Shown here piece after piece: positions 33,285-42,739 of a DNA stretch of 64,000 nucleotides. The notes under the pieces are model-generated. The model ran no database searches and was not told the origin of the DNA. It worked only from the letters and a program-made list of their open reading frames with translations. This DNA comes from Chloroflexota bacterium (lineage in GTDB: Bacteria; Chloroflexota; Anaerolineae; Aggregatilineales; Phototrophicaceae). Position numbers and translations under genes: made by a program. Every line of letters starts with the position of its first letter. Within the stretch, counting starts at the first letter, position 1. Location: NCBI GenBank assembly GCA_026708115.1, contig JAPOVL010000017.1:26263-90262 (forward strand). Direction: 5' to 3'.

Positions 33285-34370
33285 ATGCTCAAGCGATTCG
33301 CGCTGGTCGCCTCATTTCTGCTCGGCCTCACTGTTGTCGCTGACGATGACGCGCTTGTAGAGTTGCGCCTGCAACTGCAGTGGGTGAAACAAGCGCAATT
33401 CGCAGGCTACTATGTAGCACAGGAATTAGGCTATTACGCCGCCGAAGGGCTGGACATCACGATCATTGAAAGCGAGGGCGATCTTCAGCCTGTCGACGTG
33501 GTTGCCGCCGACGATGCCGAGTTGGGCGTGACCTGGCTGGCAAAGACCCTGAAAGCCAACCAAGATGGCGCGAATCTGGTCAATATCGCGCAGGTCTTCC
33601 AGCGCAGCGGGACTGTTTTGGTTTCATTTGCCGAAGCGGGCATTGAAACGGCGTTTGACCTGCCATTGCACCGGATCGGGGTTTGGGTCGATGACAACGC
33701 ATACGAAGTGCAGGCCACGACTTTTCACATTGGCTCCGACCCCACTAGCGGGGAGCACCTGATGCTGGTGCCGCAGCCCTTTCATCTGGGGCCGCTGCTG
33801 GCGAGAGAAGTGGAGGCGGCGCAGGCGCTGATCTACAATTGGGTGGGCCGGCTTTTTGGCATGATCAACCCGGCAAGCGGCGAGTTGTTCCAGCCCGACG
33901 ATGTCAACATTATCGATTTGAACGAAGTAGGGACCGCGATGCTGCAGGATCACATCATCGCGCGGGCGGATTGGTTGGCGGAAGCAGCCAATGAAGCCGC
34001 AGCGATCGCTTTTCTCAGAGCGACATTGCGCGCCTGGATCCACTGCCGCGATCACGCCCATGACTGCGTCCAGATCCTGCTTGAGCTTGATCCGGACTTG
34101 GGCGAGAGCCATCAGCTCTGGCAGATGAACGAAGTGAACAAGTTGATCTGGCCGTCGCCGTCGGGCATCGGGATCATGGATGAGGCGCTGTGGGATCAGA
34201 CGGTGGAGTGGCTGCTGAGGCTTGACGCGCTGGCTGAGGAGCCGCTCGCGGACAGCTATCGCGGCGATTTAGTCTCTGCGGCTTTAAGCTCGCTCGAAGC
34301 GGAAGGCCTTGACGTGACAGGCGCAGGCTGGGCGCCGCTGACGGTCGCGGTGCGCGAAGGCGGTCGGTAG
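33285..34370 (+). CDS. NMT1/THI5-like substrate-binding protein (orphan)
   Basis: Binding protein of 361 residues, paralogue of that at 24318: shared blocks are LQLQWVKQAQFAGYYVA, LGYYAAEGLDITI, NLVNIAQVFQRSG, VGTAMLQDH and KLIWPSPSGIGIMDE. A short hydrophobic N terminus serves as signal. No permease or ATPase gene is adjacent, so it may feed the importer at 20.8-24.2 kb with another ligand. A ribokinase gene follows after 31 bp, which hints at a nucleoside-like or ribose-containing ligand; this is only inference. Confidence 0.87.
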   Translation: MLKRFALVASFLLGLTVVADDDALVELRLQLQWVKQAQFAGYYVAQELGYYAAEGLDITIIESEGDLQPVDVVAADDAELGVTWLAKTLKANQDGANLVNIAQVFQRSGTVLVSFAEAGIETAFDLPLHRIGVWVDDNAYEVQATTFHIGSDPTSGEHLMLVPQPFHLGPLLAREVEAAQALIYNWVGRLFGMINPASGELFQPDDVNIIDLNEVGTAMLQDHIIARADWLAEAANEAAAIAFLRATLRAWIHCRDHAHDCVQILLELDPDLGESHQLWQMNEVNKLIWPSPSGIGIMDEALWDQTVEWLLRLDALAEEPLADSYRGDLVSAALSSLEAEGLDVTGAGWAPLTVAVREGGR

Positions 34371-34401
34371 CGAGGGCGCGCCGGGAGGCAGGGAGCATGT
34401 C

Positions 34402-35322
34402 ATGACCAAGATCTTTTTCGTCGGCAGCTATAACGAGGGGCTGACAATCCGGGTGCCGCGCATGCCGGCGCTGGGCGAAAGCCTGGCCGGCGACTCCTTC
34501 GACATGGGTCCCGGCGGCAAAGGCAGCAATCAAGCGATCGCGGCGGCGCGTTTGGGGGCCGAAGTGCGTTTGTTGGCTTGCGTGGGCGACGATATCTTTG
34601 CCGACCGCGCCCGGCAGCTCTACGCGCGGGAAGGCATCGCGGCGGACAAGGTGCATCGCTTGCCTGGCGCTCACACGGGAATCGGCTTCGTCAACATATT
34701 GCCTGACGGCGAAAACTGGATCACGGTCGATCTGGGCGCCAATCTGTTGATGACGGCGGAGCATGTGCGCGATTGCGAGGCGCTGATTGAGCAGAGCGAC
34801 ATCGTGATGGCGCAATTTGAAGTGTCGCCGGAGCCGGTGGCCGAAGCGCTGGCGCTGGGCCGGGCGCATGGCAAGCGGACCATTTGCAATCCGGCGCCGG
34901 CGCGCGCCGTTGATCCGGCTATGTTCGCGGATGTCGATATCTTGACGCCCAATGCCAGCGAAGCGCGCGTGCTGCTGGGCCTGCCCCCGGACCATCGCAG
35001 CCCGGCCGAGGCGCTGGCCGGCAAGTTGCTGGATTTCGGCGTGGGCACGGTGATTGTGACGCTGGGCGCGGGGGGCGCGCTCATCGTTGACCGGGATGGC
35101 GAGCGGCATATACCCGCGCTATCGATTGAGGCGGTGGATGTCACCGGGGCGGGGGACAGCTTCAACGCAGCGCTGGCGGTATTTTTGGGCGAGGGCCTGT
35201 CAATTGACGATGCAGCGCGGCGGGCGGTCCTTTCCGGCGCATACACAGCTATGCACGTCGGCGTGATCGACGGCTTGCCCACCCGGGCGCAGTACGAGCG
35301 ATTCGCGGCCGAGAAGGGGTAG
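34402..35322 (+). CDS. Ribokinase / PfkB family sugar kinase
   Basis: Kinase of 306 residues that phosphorylates ribose or a related sugar with ATP. The N-terminal GPGGKGSNQAIAAARLG and the C-terminal DVTGAGDSFNAALAVF, with the catalytic Asp in GAGDSF, are the two PfkB signatures and match ribokinase most closely. It is downstream of the orphan binding protein and convergent with a DeoR regulator gene, 11 bp apart. Confidence 0.9.
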   Translation: MTKIFFVGSYNEGLTIRVPRMPALGESLAGDSFDMGPGGKGSNQAIAAARLGAEVRLLACVGDDIFADRARQLYAREGIAADKVHRLPGAHTGIGFVNILPDGENWITVDLGANLLMTAEHVRDCEALIEQSDIVMAQFEVSPEPVAEALALGRAHGKRTICNPAPARAVDPAMFADVDILTPNASEARVLLGLPPDHRSPAEALAGKLLDFGVGTVIVTLGAGGALIVDRDGERHIPALSIEAVDVTGAGDSFNAALAVFLGEGLSIDDAARRAVLSGAYTAMHVGVIDGLPTRAQYERFAAEKG

Positions 35323-35333
35323 CGGATCAATGT

Positions 35334-36125
35334 TCAAGCAAGGGCCGGCAAAGGGGCGACCTGCACATCAATGCCCAGTTCGACCAGTTGACTTCGAGCC
35401 TCGGGCGCGATGCCGGCGTCGGTCACGATGGCGTCGATCTGGTCGATAGCCAGAACCTGGGCCGCGGCGGTGGTGGCGAATTTGCTCGAATCCAGCAGGA
35501 CGACTGTTTGCTCGGCCGAGCGAATCATGGCTTGTTTGGCCGCGGCTTCCAGCAAGTGCGAGTCGGTCAAGCCGGCGGTGAGGGAGAGTCCCGCGCCGGA
35601 AATGAAGGCGACGCGCGCGAAGAAGTCGTCGAAAAAGCGCTCTGTCACAGGTCCGACAAAGTTTAGGGTATCGGCGCGCAACAGCCCTCCCGTGCCCATG
35701 ACCGTGGCGGCGGGCAGCGCCACGCGCAGCGACTCGACGGTTCGCAGGCTGTTGCTGACCAGTTGGAGATTGCGTTTGCGCTTGAGAAAGGGAAGCAGCG
35801 CGCGGACGGTGGAACCGGGGCCCAGCAGCAGCACGTCGTTGTCTTTGACGAAGTGCGTGGCGGCGTGCCGGCCGATGGCGCGTTTTTCGCGGGCTCGATT
35901 GTGATCCCGGGTCAGGCGCTGCGTTTGGCGCTGCCGGGGTGCGTCGCCGTCAAAGACGACGCCGCCATGCGTTAAGGTGACCAAGCCCTGGCCCTGCAAT
36001 TTTCCAAGATCGCGGCGGATCGTCATACTGGAGACATGGTAGCGGGCGCTGAGGTCGACGATAGCGGCGCTGCCCACTTGGGCGAGATAGCTGAGCAAAT
36101 GTCGCCGTCTGGCTTCTGGTAACAT
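35334..36125 (-). CDS. DeoR/GlpR family transcriptional regulator
   Basis: Repressor of 263 residues. The N-terminal helix-turn-helix is AAIVDLSARYHVSSMTIRRDLGKLQ followed by GLVTLTHGGVV. The DeoR sensor domain shows LLLGPGSTVRALLPFL, VSNSLRTVESL, GGLLRAD and VVLLDSSKFA. It binds phosphorylated sugars in related proteins. It converges with the ribokinase and diverges from the cupin gene, so it may control either; the 115-bp space at 36126-36240 is the likely operator site. Confidence 0.9.
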   Translation of the reverse strand: MLPEARRRHLLSYLAQVGSAAIVDLSARYHVSSMTIRRDLGKLQGQGLVTLTHGGVVFDGDAPRQRQTQRLTRDHNRAREKRAIGRHAATHFVKDNDVLLLGPGSTVRALLPFLKRKRNLQLVSNSLRTVESLRVALPAATVMGTGGLLRADTLNFVGPVTERFFDDFFARVAFISGAGLSLTAGLTDSHLLEAAAKQAMIRSAEQTVVLLDSSKFATTAAAQVLAIDQIDAIVTDAGIAPEARSQLVELGIDVQVAPLPALA

Positions 36126-36240
36126 GGATCCGGACTCAAGATGCCAGGCAGTATTCGACGCCGGCGTATTGTGTTCATTTATGATATTTTACGTGAAGTC
36201 ACGATAAGGCGCCATTGAGTGTGAACCTGGAGGCAGTTCA

Positions 36241-36633
36241 ATGTCTTGTTACGCAAGCAAGTCCATTCCCGACGAGCGGCCGGAAAGCATACGTGTGACG
36301 CGCCCTTGGGGCGGCTTTGCGCAATATGCCACTAACGAAGTGGTGACAGTCAGCTTGATGACGGTGGAGGCGGGGCAGCGGCTGAGCTTGCAATCGCACA
36401 GGGAGCGGGCGGAACTTTGGATCCCGCTGGATGATGGCGCGATCATCCAGCGGGATGACCAGGTGATTGAAGCGCGGGCGGGGGAGGAAATCTGGATCCC
36501 GGCCGGAAGCAGGCATCGGCTGGGCAGTCGTGGCGATAGGGTGCGCGTGCTGGAGGTGGCCTTCGGCAACTGGCAGCAGGGGGACATCAGGCGCTATGCG
36601 GATGACTATGACCGCCCTGAAGAAGGCGAGTGA
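36241..36633 (+). CDS. Cupin, mannose-6-phosphate isomerase type II-like
   Basis: A 130-residue single cupin that corresponds to the C-terminal isomerase domain of two-domain mannose-6-phosphate isomerase/GDP-mannose pyrophosphorylase. Seen: VTRPWGGFAQY, the metal-site part LSLQSHRERAELWIP, and EEIWIPAGSRHRLG with the second His. GGAGG precedes the ATG. Stand-alone forms interconvert phosphosugars or lyxose/fructose-type sugars. It is convergent with the enolase-superfamily gene, with 2 bp between. Confidence 0.85.
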   Translation: MSCYASKSIPDERPESIRVTRPWGGFAQYATNEVVTVSLMTVEAGQRLSLQSHRERAELWIPLDDGAIIQRDDQVIEARAGEEIWIPAGSRHRLGSRGDRVRVLEVAFGNWQQGDIRRYADDYDRPEEGE

Positions 36634-36635
36634 GC

Positions 36636-37760
36636 TCAATCGACGCGATACTTGGCGATTGTCTTTTCGTTCAAGCTGAGGCCCAGGCCGGGCCCATCTA
36701 GTGGCTTGAGAAGGCCATCGCGGAAGGGGATAGCTTCGCGCATGACTGTGTGCCGCAGCGGATTGAAGAGTTGATTGTATTCGTAGATGAGGAAGTTGGG
36801 CATGGCAACGCAGGCGGCGATTGCGGCGACAATGCCCAGGCCGGCGCCGACGCCGTGCGGGGCGACGGTGACATTCTCCATGAGCGCGGCATCGGCGATT
36901 TTCAGCAGGCCGGTGAAGCCGCCGCAGCGCGTGATATTGGGCATGAGCACATCCACGGCTTCGGCTTTCAGCAGGTCGCGGAATTGGAAGACGCTGCCCA
37001 GCCACTCGCCGGAGGCGATGGCCAGATCGACGCGGCGGCGGATGCGGGCCAGGTCGTCCGCGTACTCGGGATGGACCGGTTCTTCCAGCCAGTAGACGCC
37101 TTGCTTGAGCAGGTCCTCCGCCAAGGCGATGGACTGGCTGACGGTGTAAGCGCCGTTGGCGTCCACCAGCAGCTTGATGTCCGGTCCGATGGCGGCGCGG
37201 ACTGCTTCGACGTGGGCGATATCGGCAGCCAGGCCGCGGCCGATCTTGAGCTTGAGCGCGCGGAACCCGGCGCTGAGAAATTCAGCGGCTTTTTGGGCGG
37301 ACTGCTCGGGCGTCGGCAGGTAGGGTATGGGGCTGGCGTAGCAGTCGACGGCCTCGCGCATGGGCCCGCCGAGCAGATTGGGCAGGGAATCGTTGTAGAT
37401 GCGCGCGCGCAGGTCCCAAAGCGCGATATCGACGCCACTGATGGCCATGGGCGCGAAGCGGAGTTGTTCGTTCATCGCGCTCCACAAGGCATGATGATGG
37501 CGCGGATCTTGGCCCAGCAGCATGGGCGCGAGCACTTCGTTGATGTAGGCGGCTGTGGCGCGCGGTCCCGGGCGACCCATGGCCTCGCCGATGCCGACCA
37601 GGCCGGCGTCGGTGGCGATGCGGACGATGACAGCGCCTTGACCGAGCAGGGGAATGGCCCGCATGCCGAAGGCGGGATGGGCCAGCTCGCTTGGCACGTC
37701 GCCCAGGGCGTCGGCGAAGGATGCGAAGAGGGGGATGGCTTCGACTTGAGTGATTCGCAA
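36636..37760 (-). CDS. Mandelate racemase/enolase superfamily dehydratase
   Basis: Sugar-acid dehydratase or epimerase of 374 residues. The metal ligands are D200 (LLVDANGAY), E226 (WLEEPVHP) and E252 (IASGEW). The bases are K170/K172 in ALKLKIG and H302 in APHGVGAG, so it belongs to the mandelate-racemase subgroup. The substrate cannot be told; galactonate, glucarate and similar acids are usual. It lies 3 bp after a PhyH gene on the same strand and probably shares its transcript. Confidence 0.9.
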   Translation of the reverse strand: MRITQVEAIPLFASFADALGDVPSELAHPAFGMRAIPLLGQGAVIVRIATDAGLVGIGEAMGRPGPRATAAYINEVLAPMLLGQDPRHHHALWSAMNEQLRFAPMAISGVDIALWDLRARIYNDSLPNLLGGPMREAVDCYASPIPYLPTPEQSAQKAAEFLSAGFRALKLKIGRGLAADIAHVEAVRAAIGPDIKLLVDANGAYTVSQSIALAEDLLKQGVYWLEEPVHPEYADDLARIRRRVDLAIASGEWLGSVFQFRDLLKAEAVDVLMPNITRCGGFTGLLKIADAALMENVTVAPHGVGAGLGIVAAIAACVAMPNFLIYEYNQLFNPLRHTVMREAIPFRDGLLKPLDGPGLGLSLNEKTIAKYRVD

Positions 37761-37763
37761 GGA

Positions 37764-38561
37764 TTAACCTAAGACGGGATTCAAATGGGTCGCGGCCAGA
37801 TCGCCCGGCTGTTTACCCGGCAGCCAGTGATCACGATCGACAAGGCGGTTTTTGTTGTCCAGGGAGCTGAGGCGGGTACCGTCAGCGAAGTAGATCACCG
37901 TCATGGCGGGTCGCATTTGGTCGGAGGCATTGGGCGGCGCCGAGTGCAGCGTCCAGCCGCTGTGGAAAGTGGCGGAACCCGCGTTCATCGCATGCGCCTG
38001 CTGCAACTTGAAGCCACGGCTCTGCACGAAGGCGCGCAATTGGGTCTCGGATTGGTCGGAGATGGGGATATCGCCCAGGTAGCCTTCGCGGTGCGAGCCG
38101 GAGGCGAACTGCAGAGTGCCCATGTCGGCATTGATATCGGCCAGCGTCATCCACATGGTGATGGTCTTGTTCGTGGCCAGGGGCCAATAGTGCTGGTCTT
38201 GGTGCCAGGGGGTGATGCCGCCGCCGGCTTCCTTGAAGAGCGCCTGGTCGTGGTAGAGCCGCACCTTGTCGGCGCGCATCAAGCGGGCGGCGATGCCGGC
38301 AAAGCGCTGCGCCATGACATATTCTTTGACTACCTCGTTGTATTGCCACAAGTTGGTCGTCTGCAGGAAGGCTTTGCCGTAGGTATCGCGGTCGGCCAGT
38401 TTGCGCGTTTCCTTGTTGCGCTGGGCGACGGTCTCGACGATGGCCTCGTGATAGGGCGGGATGTATTGCGCCGGCAGCACGTTGTCCAGCAAGATATGTC
38501 CGTCGCGCTGGTAGGCCGCGACTTGTTCATCGGTCATGTTGTAGGCTGTGTTCCATTCCAT
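37764..38561 (-). CDS. Phytanoyl-CoA dioxygenase (PhyH) family protein
   Basis: Fe(II)/2-oxoglutarate oxygenase of 265 residues. The iron site HxD is in TPWHQDQHYWPL and the distal His in GWTLHSAPPNAS; an Arg needed for 2-oxoglutarate follows in DQMRPAMTVIYF. Such bacterial PhyH enzymes hydroxylate small molecules rather than phytanoyl-CoA. It is followed at once by the enolase-superfamily gene and preceded after 27 bp by another PhyH gene, forming a three-gene unit. Confidence 0.9.
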   Translation of the reverse strand: MEWNTAYNMTDEQVAAYQRDGHILLDNVLPAQYIPPYHEAIVETVAQRNKETRKLADRDTYGKAFLQTTNLWQYNEVVKEYVMAQRFAGIAARLMRADKVRLYHDQALFKEAGGGITPWHQDQHYWPLATNKTITMWMTLADINADMGTLQFASGSHREGYLGDIPISDQSETQLRAFVQSRGFKLQQAHAMNAGSATFHSGWTLHSAPPNASDQMRPAMTVIYFADGTRLSSLDNKNRLVDRDHWLPGKQPGDLAATHLNPVLG

Positions 38562-38588
38562 TGGGGCAACTCGCTCGGCAAAGCCCGT

Positions 38589-39614
38589 TTAGTGATCGTG
38601 ATCGACGTCTTCGTGGGGCACGACGACCATGAAGCCGTTGCCATCGCCCATCATCGATTTGACGCGGTGATTGTCGACGCGATGGCCGTAGAGCTCCGGC
38701 GCGTTGGCGGCGCAGAGCGTGCCGAACCTGGGTTGGGCGTAGGGCAGGTGCGTGGCGCCGCGGGCCAGGATATGCATATAGTTGGCGGCGGCGCCTTGCT
38801 CGTCGCCGTCGTAAGCGCCGCGGTGGTTCCAGGGCACGCGGGAGCGGGCATTGCAATAGTGGCTGACAAAGGCGCGGCGCGGCTTGTCCGAGTCGTTGTG
38901 GTGGGAGCGATGCAGGACATGTCCGCCGAAAAAGACCACATCACCTGGCTGGGCCGGTATGGCGACTTCGGTCTCATATCTGAGGGCGATTTTCGCCAGG
39001 GTATTCTTTTCTACGTCGGGATGGCTGGCGTTGATGATGGATTCGATATCGTTGAGGATGGTATCGCCTTGTTGGGTCACGCCGTCGCAATCGGGATAGA
39101 TCGGTTCGTGCTGGGAGCCGGGGGTGATCCAGAGGCAGCCGTTGTCTTCGTTGGCCGGGTCGATGGCGATCCAGGCGCCGATCAGGGTATCGGGCTGGGT
39201 GGGGATGTAATAGGAGTCCTGGTGGAAACCCTGGCCGGCTTGCCCGGGCTGCTTGAAGAAGAGCATGGTTTGCAAGCCCAGGACGTCGGGTCCGATGAGG
39301 GCTTCCAGCACGTCGACCACGCGCGGATGGAGGAGGAAGCGCTCGGCGATTTCCTCGGTGCGGTGGGGCATGTGCACGCGTTCGTAATGCAGGCGCCGTT
39401 CCCGGTCGCTGGCGTCATCGGCGGGGGGCGGCACGCCGGGCAAGGTAGCGCGGCCCGCCATCAGGTCTTCGGTGTAAGCCGCCAATTGGCGGACTTCGTC
39501 GGGCGCGACCAATCCGCGCAGTACCAGGTAGCCGTCGCGGCGGAATGCCTTGTATTCGTCGACGCTGACCTGGTATGGTTGATGTAGCCGCTGGAGCGAT
39601 TGTTCTTCGATCAT
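38589..39614 (-). CDS. Phytanoyl-CoA dioxygenase (PhyH) family protein
   Basis: Oxygenase of 342 residues. The HxD motif is in GQGFHQDSYYIP, the distal His in VFFGGHVLHRSHHND, and the RRAF segment provides the 2-oxoglutarate Arg. EAWIAIDPANEDNGCLWITPGSQ-like features are typical of PhyH. The ATG at 39614 is chosen because the longer in-frame reading to 39761 extends into noncoding-like sequence. It is first in the unit with 37764 and 36636, so the pair of oxygenases may act before the dehydratase. Confidence 0.88.
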   Translation of the reverse strand: MIEEQSLQRLHQPYQVSVDEYKAFRRDGYLVLRGLVAPDEVRQLAAYTEDLMAGRATLPGVPPPADDASDRERRLHYERVHMPHRTEEIAERFLLHPRVVDVLEALIGPDVLGLQTMLFFKQPGQAGQGFHQDSYYIPTQPDTLIGAWIAIDPANEDNGCLWITPGSQHEPIYPDCDGVTQQGDTILNDIESIINASHPDVEKNTLAKIALRYETEVAIPAQPGDVVFFGGHVLHRSHHNDSDKPRRAFVSHYCNARSRVPWNHRGAYDGDEQGAAANYMHILARGATHLPYAQPRFGTLCAANAPELYGHRVDNHRVKSMMGDGNGFMVVVPHEDVDHDH

Positions 39615-40043
39615 TTTGCGATTCCCAAATCTTTTAGTTTTCCGTATCTTACCGCGAAATCGGCAATTGGCAATAACAGGCGCAAGTTCGGGGGTTTTGG
39701 GGAATTGCGGCAAAATGAAGATGCACTGAAATGAACACGATACAAACTGAAATTTAGCCACAGAGACACAGAGAACACAGAGAAAATCTTTTGTTGATTA
39801 GGAAACGAGAAATTTCACTTCAGTTCTGGATTCCGTGACAGGCAATTTCAGTCATTTGTAGGTCATTCCAGAGAAGCTCTGTCCTGAAAGACTTAAACTC
39901 TTTGTCGACGGGCTGTGTCTACGCGGCCCTCGGCGCCTCTGTGGTGAAAAAAATTGGATGCAATCGCCCTGGTCCGCCTTGGCGAGCATTGGTCAATCCG
40001 GCGCGGGATTGGTTATACTATCGCCATCAACAAGGAGGCGGGG
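39615..40043. other. Intergenic region between PhyH and aldo/keto reductase genes
   Basis: No gene is seen. It holds a CACAGAGA/CACAGAG-type low-complexity run near 39762-39783, a 22-nt relic related to the repeat at 11034-11068 (39904-39925), and a possible plus-strand promoter with TTGGTC (39989-39994) and TATACT (40014-40019). Confidence 0.5.
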
Positions 40044-41084
40044 ATGGAAGAGCGACGGTTTGGGAATACGGATTTGAGATGTTCGGCGATTGGGTTTGGC
40101 ACCTGGGAACTGGGCACGACGCAGTACGGCGAGATCGACGTAGACGAGGCCGTGCGGGCGATACATATGGCGATAGACCATGGGATCACTCTCTACGATA
40201 CGGCGGAAGTCTATGGTCCGTATACGTCGGAGGAATTGCTGGCGCGCGGATTGGGCGATCGTCGTAAGGACATCGTCCTGGTGACGAAAGTCGGTTTCGT
40301 AGTGGCCGACGATCGGAGCGTCGTGGGCGATGCCGCCATAGTGGGGCGCAATGCGTCGGCGGCTCATATCACTGAGCGGACGGAAGGTTGCCTGAAGCGC
40401 CTCAACACGGATTATGTCGATTTGATGCTGATTCATTGGCCGGATCTGGCGACGCCGCATGATGAGACGATGGGCGCGCTGGAGGATATGAAGGCGGCGG
40501 GCAAGATCCGCCACTACGGCGTCTCCAATTATGACGTGAGCATGATGACGGCCTGCCAGGAGCATGGCAGGCTGACCGCCAATCAGATCGGCTACAATAT
40601 GTTCGACCGGCGGGTGGAATCGGCCGTTTTGCCTTATTGCCTGGAGCAGGGCATCGGATTCATGGCATACGGCAGTCTGGGTTTCGGGCTGTTGAGCGGG
40701 GGCTTGAAGCCGGATACGGAGTTCGCCGAGAATGACTGGCGCGGAAAGGGCATGGCTTTTGGCTTGCCGCTATTCGAACGCGAGAACTTCTTGAAAGCGC
40801 TGCGGGTCACGGAACGGCTGAAGGATGTGGCGGCGGGTTATGGCAAATCGGTGGCGCAGTTGGCGCTGGCCTGGGTCTTGAGCCATCCCGCTGTGACGGT
40901 TGGGCTGGTGGGCATGCGCAACGAGCGCGAATTGAAAGAGAATATCGCTGCTGTCGACTGGCGCTTGACTGACGAGGACCGCGAAGAGATCGACGGCATC
41001 TTCGCAGAGGAAGGCGTGCCGACATATGCGCAGGCCAGGCAAATGACGGATGTGTCTAGAGGGGGCGATTCGCACGCGGACTAG
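40044..41084 (+). CDS. Aldo/keto reductase
   Basis: NADPH-dependent oxidoreductase of 346 residues with an (alpha/beta)8 barrel. The catalytic Asp and Tyr are in LYDTAEVYGPY, the Lys in LVTKVGF and the His in LIHWPD. The C-terminal part GLVGMRNERELKENI binds the cofactor phosphate region. AAGGAGG before the ATG at 40044 fixes the start; an upstream in-frame start at 39954 overlaps the promoter-like region. The gene stands alone and converges with a GH32 gene. It probably reduces a sugar aldehyde or ketone. Confidence 0.9.
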   Translation: MEERRFGNTDLRCSAIGFGTWELGTTQYGEIDVDEAVRAIHMAIDHGITLYDTAEVYGPYTSEELLARGLGDRRKDIVLVTKVGFVVADDRSVVGDAAIVGRNASAAHITERTEGCLKRLNTDYVDLMLIHWPDLATPHDETMGALEDMKAAGKIRHYGVSNYDVSMMTACQEHGRLTANQIGYNMFDRRVESAVLPYCLEQGIGFMAYGSLGFGLLSGGLKPDTEFAENDWRGKGMAFGLPLFERENFLKALRVTERLKDVAAGYGKSVAQLALAWVLSHPAVTVGLVGMRNERELKENIAAVDWRLTDEDREEIDGIFAEEGVPTYAQARQMTDVSRGGDSHAD

Positions 41085-41166
41085 GGAGGGGCTGGCGACG
41101 CGCGGGTCAGCGCCTGCGTGACGCCGCAGGCGCGCCAAGGTCGATTGCGGGCGGTCTGGGCCCTTG

Positions 41167-42708
41167 TTAATCCCAGATGCTGCCCATACGCCAGATGCTG
41201 GTGCCTACACTCGCGCTTCCGCCAACGGTGAACAGACGAATCCCTTGTGATTGCTCTAGATCCGGATAGATGCGGCTGGTCATCGAGATTCGGTCGTTGG
41301 CATAGACTTCAATGACGGAATTGTCCAGGTAGATGGTCAAGTTCAGCGTCTCACGGCGTCCCAGAATCAACTCGCACTCACAAGGGTCGCGCGTAACTTC
41401 GCCGGTAAAAGTTGAATGTTCACGATCTAAACGCAAGGTGTTAGTGGCGTAGTCGTAACTCAGTTCTGTGAACTGTCTGCCATTCGGATTGCGGCGAAAC
41501 TGAATCCCAAAACGTCGACAGTCATGGTGGTTAACATTTAAGCCGATCTCCAAACGGTCGCCGGAAACGTCCAGTAGTTTGTCCTCGCCAGCGCCCAAGT
41601 CCACGAATTCATCAAACAACATGCCTTGCCGAAGCTGCTTCATCTCTTCCGCCGGTTTCACGTTAAGATTGCCGTTGTCATCCAGGGAGATTTCGCGCGG
41701 CAGAGTCAGGCAGGATGCCCAGCCAGCGGCCGCGTACTGGTCGCGGGGGCGGGCCTCGCGAATCCATCCCCACATCAGCCAGCGGCCGCTGGGATCGAGC
41801 AGGCTGTTGGGCGCGTAGAAGACGTCCCCCCAATCCAGGCGTCTCGGCGGACCATCGGGCGCATAGCGGTGGTTCGCGTAGTCTCCCAGCCAATAGACCG
41901 GCCGTCCATGAGGTGATACAACCAGCATGTGCTTTTTCCCCAGATCGAGAAAATTGGGGCATTCCCAGTTGATGCCGCTTTGCGCCGGGTCGCCGACATA
42001 CAGGGGGTTGAGGTAGTCCCAGTTGATCATGTCAGGGGAACGATAGAGCAGGGCGACGCCGCCTTGCCCTTTGATGCCCGAACCCAAGAGCATATACCAG
42101 CGGCCATCGTCCTCTTTCCAAAGAAAGGGATCGCGAAAGCCGATCAGATCCAGGCCTGGCGGGATCGCGGGTATGACGGGATTGGCGGGATGCTTCTGCC
42201 AGGTCTGCAGGTTGTCCGTGCTGGTGGCGACGCATTGCGTCTCCTGGTCGATTTCCAGGACAAATTCGTGGTAGTAGCCTTGCGGGATTCGCTGCCTGTC
42301 CGAGGGCGGCAAATCGTCGTCGGCGCTCCAAAGGGTCATGTCGGCGACGCCGGAATAGATCATGGTGGGCAGGCCGTCGTGGATGACCACGCTGCCCGAC
42401 CAGCAGCCGGCGCCGTCGTAGCTATCGGGGCTGGGCATGATGGCGATGGGACAATGTTCCCAATGCACCAGATCGGGGCTGCGAACGTGGCCCCAGCCCA
42501 TGGGCCCGAAATCGGCGATGTAGGGATTGTGCTGGAAGAACATGTGCCAGTAGCCGTCGTAATAGACGGGGCCATTGGGATCGTTGATCCAGTTGGCGGC
42601 GGTAAAGAGATGATAAGCGGGGCGCTGCGGATCGTCGGCGAGGGTTGCGGCGGTTTCGGCCACGGCTTGGTCGGCATGGGCGAGAATCTCGGAATAGCTT
42701 TCGGACAT
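41167..42708 (-). CDS. GH32 beta-fructosidase (sucrose-6-phosphate hydrolase/levanase-like)
   Basis: Glycoside hydrolase of 513 residues. The catalytic triad is clear: D43 in NWINDPNG (nucleophile), D193 in GFRDPFLW, and E249 in NWECPNF (acid/base). A C-terminal beta-sandwich follows, ending with DNSVIEVYANDR. No signal peptide is seen, so it hydrolyses imported fructosides inside the cell. It is the last gene of the fructoside transport unit, 32 bp after the MalG-type permease. The start at 42708 (MSESYSE) has an AAGGAAG site. Confidence 0.92.
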   Translation of the reverse strand: MSESYSEILAHADQAVAETAATLADDPQRPAYHLFTAANWINDPNGPVYYDGYWHMFFQHNPYIADFGPMGWGHVRSPDLVHWEHCPIAIMPSPDSYDGAGCWSGSVVIHDGLPTMIYSGVADMTLWSADDDLPPSDRQRIPQGYYHEFVLEIDQETQCVATSTDNLQTWQKHPANPVIPAIPPGLDLIGFRDPFLWKEDDGRWYMLLGSGIKGQGGVALLYRSPDMINWDYLNPLYVGDPAQSGINWECPNFLDLGKKHMLVVSPHGRPVYWLGDYANHRYAPDGPPRRLDWGDVFYAPNSLLDPSGRWLMWGWIREARPRDQYAAAGWASCLTLPREISLDDNGNLNVKPAEEMKQLRQGMLFDEFVDLGAGEDKLLDVSGDRLEIGLNVNHHDCRRFGIQFRRNPNGRQFTELSYDYATNTLRLDREHSTFTGEVTRDPCECELILGRRETLNLTIYLDNSVIEVYANDRISMTSRIYPDLEQSQGIRLFTVGGSASVGTSIWRMGSIWD

Positions 42709-42739
42709 GTTTTCTTCCTTATAGGCGTGTGTCAATGAT

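Noticed and set aside
37785..39587. A 600-codon plus-strand reading frame
   Set aside because: It lies antisense to two PhyH genes with intact iron motifs, shows the Gly/Val-rich composition of GC-rich antisense frames and spans the gap between them.
39762..39783. CACAGAGA-type run considered as a regulatory repeat
   Set aside because: It is a low-complexity sequence common in bacterial intergenic regions and has no further structure here.
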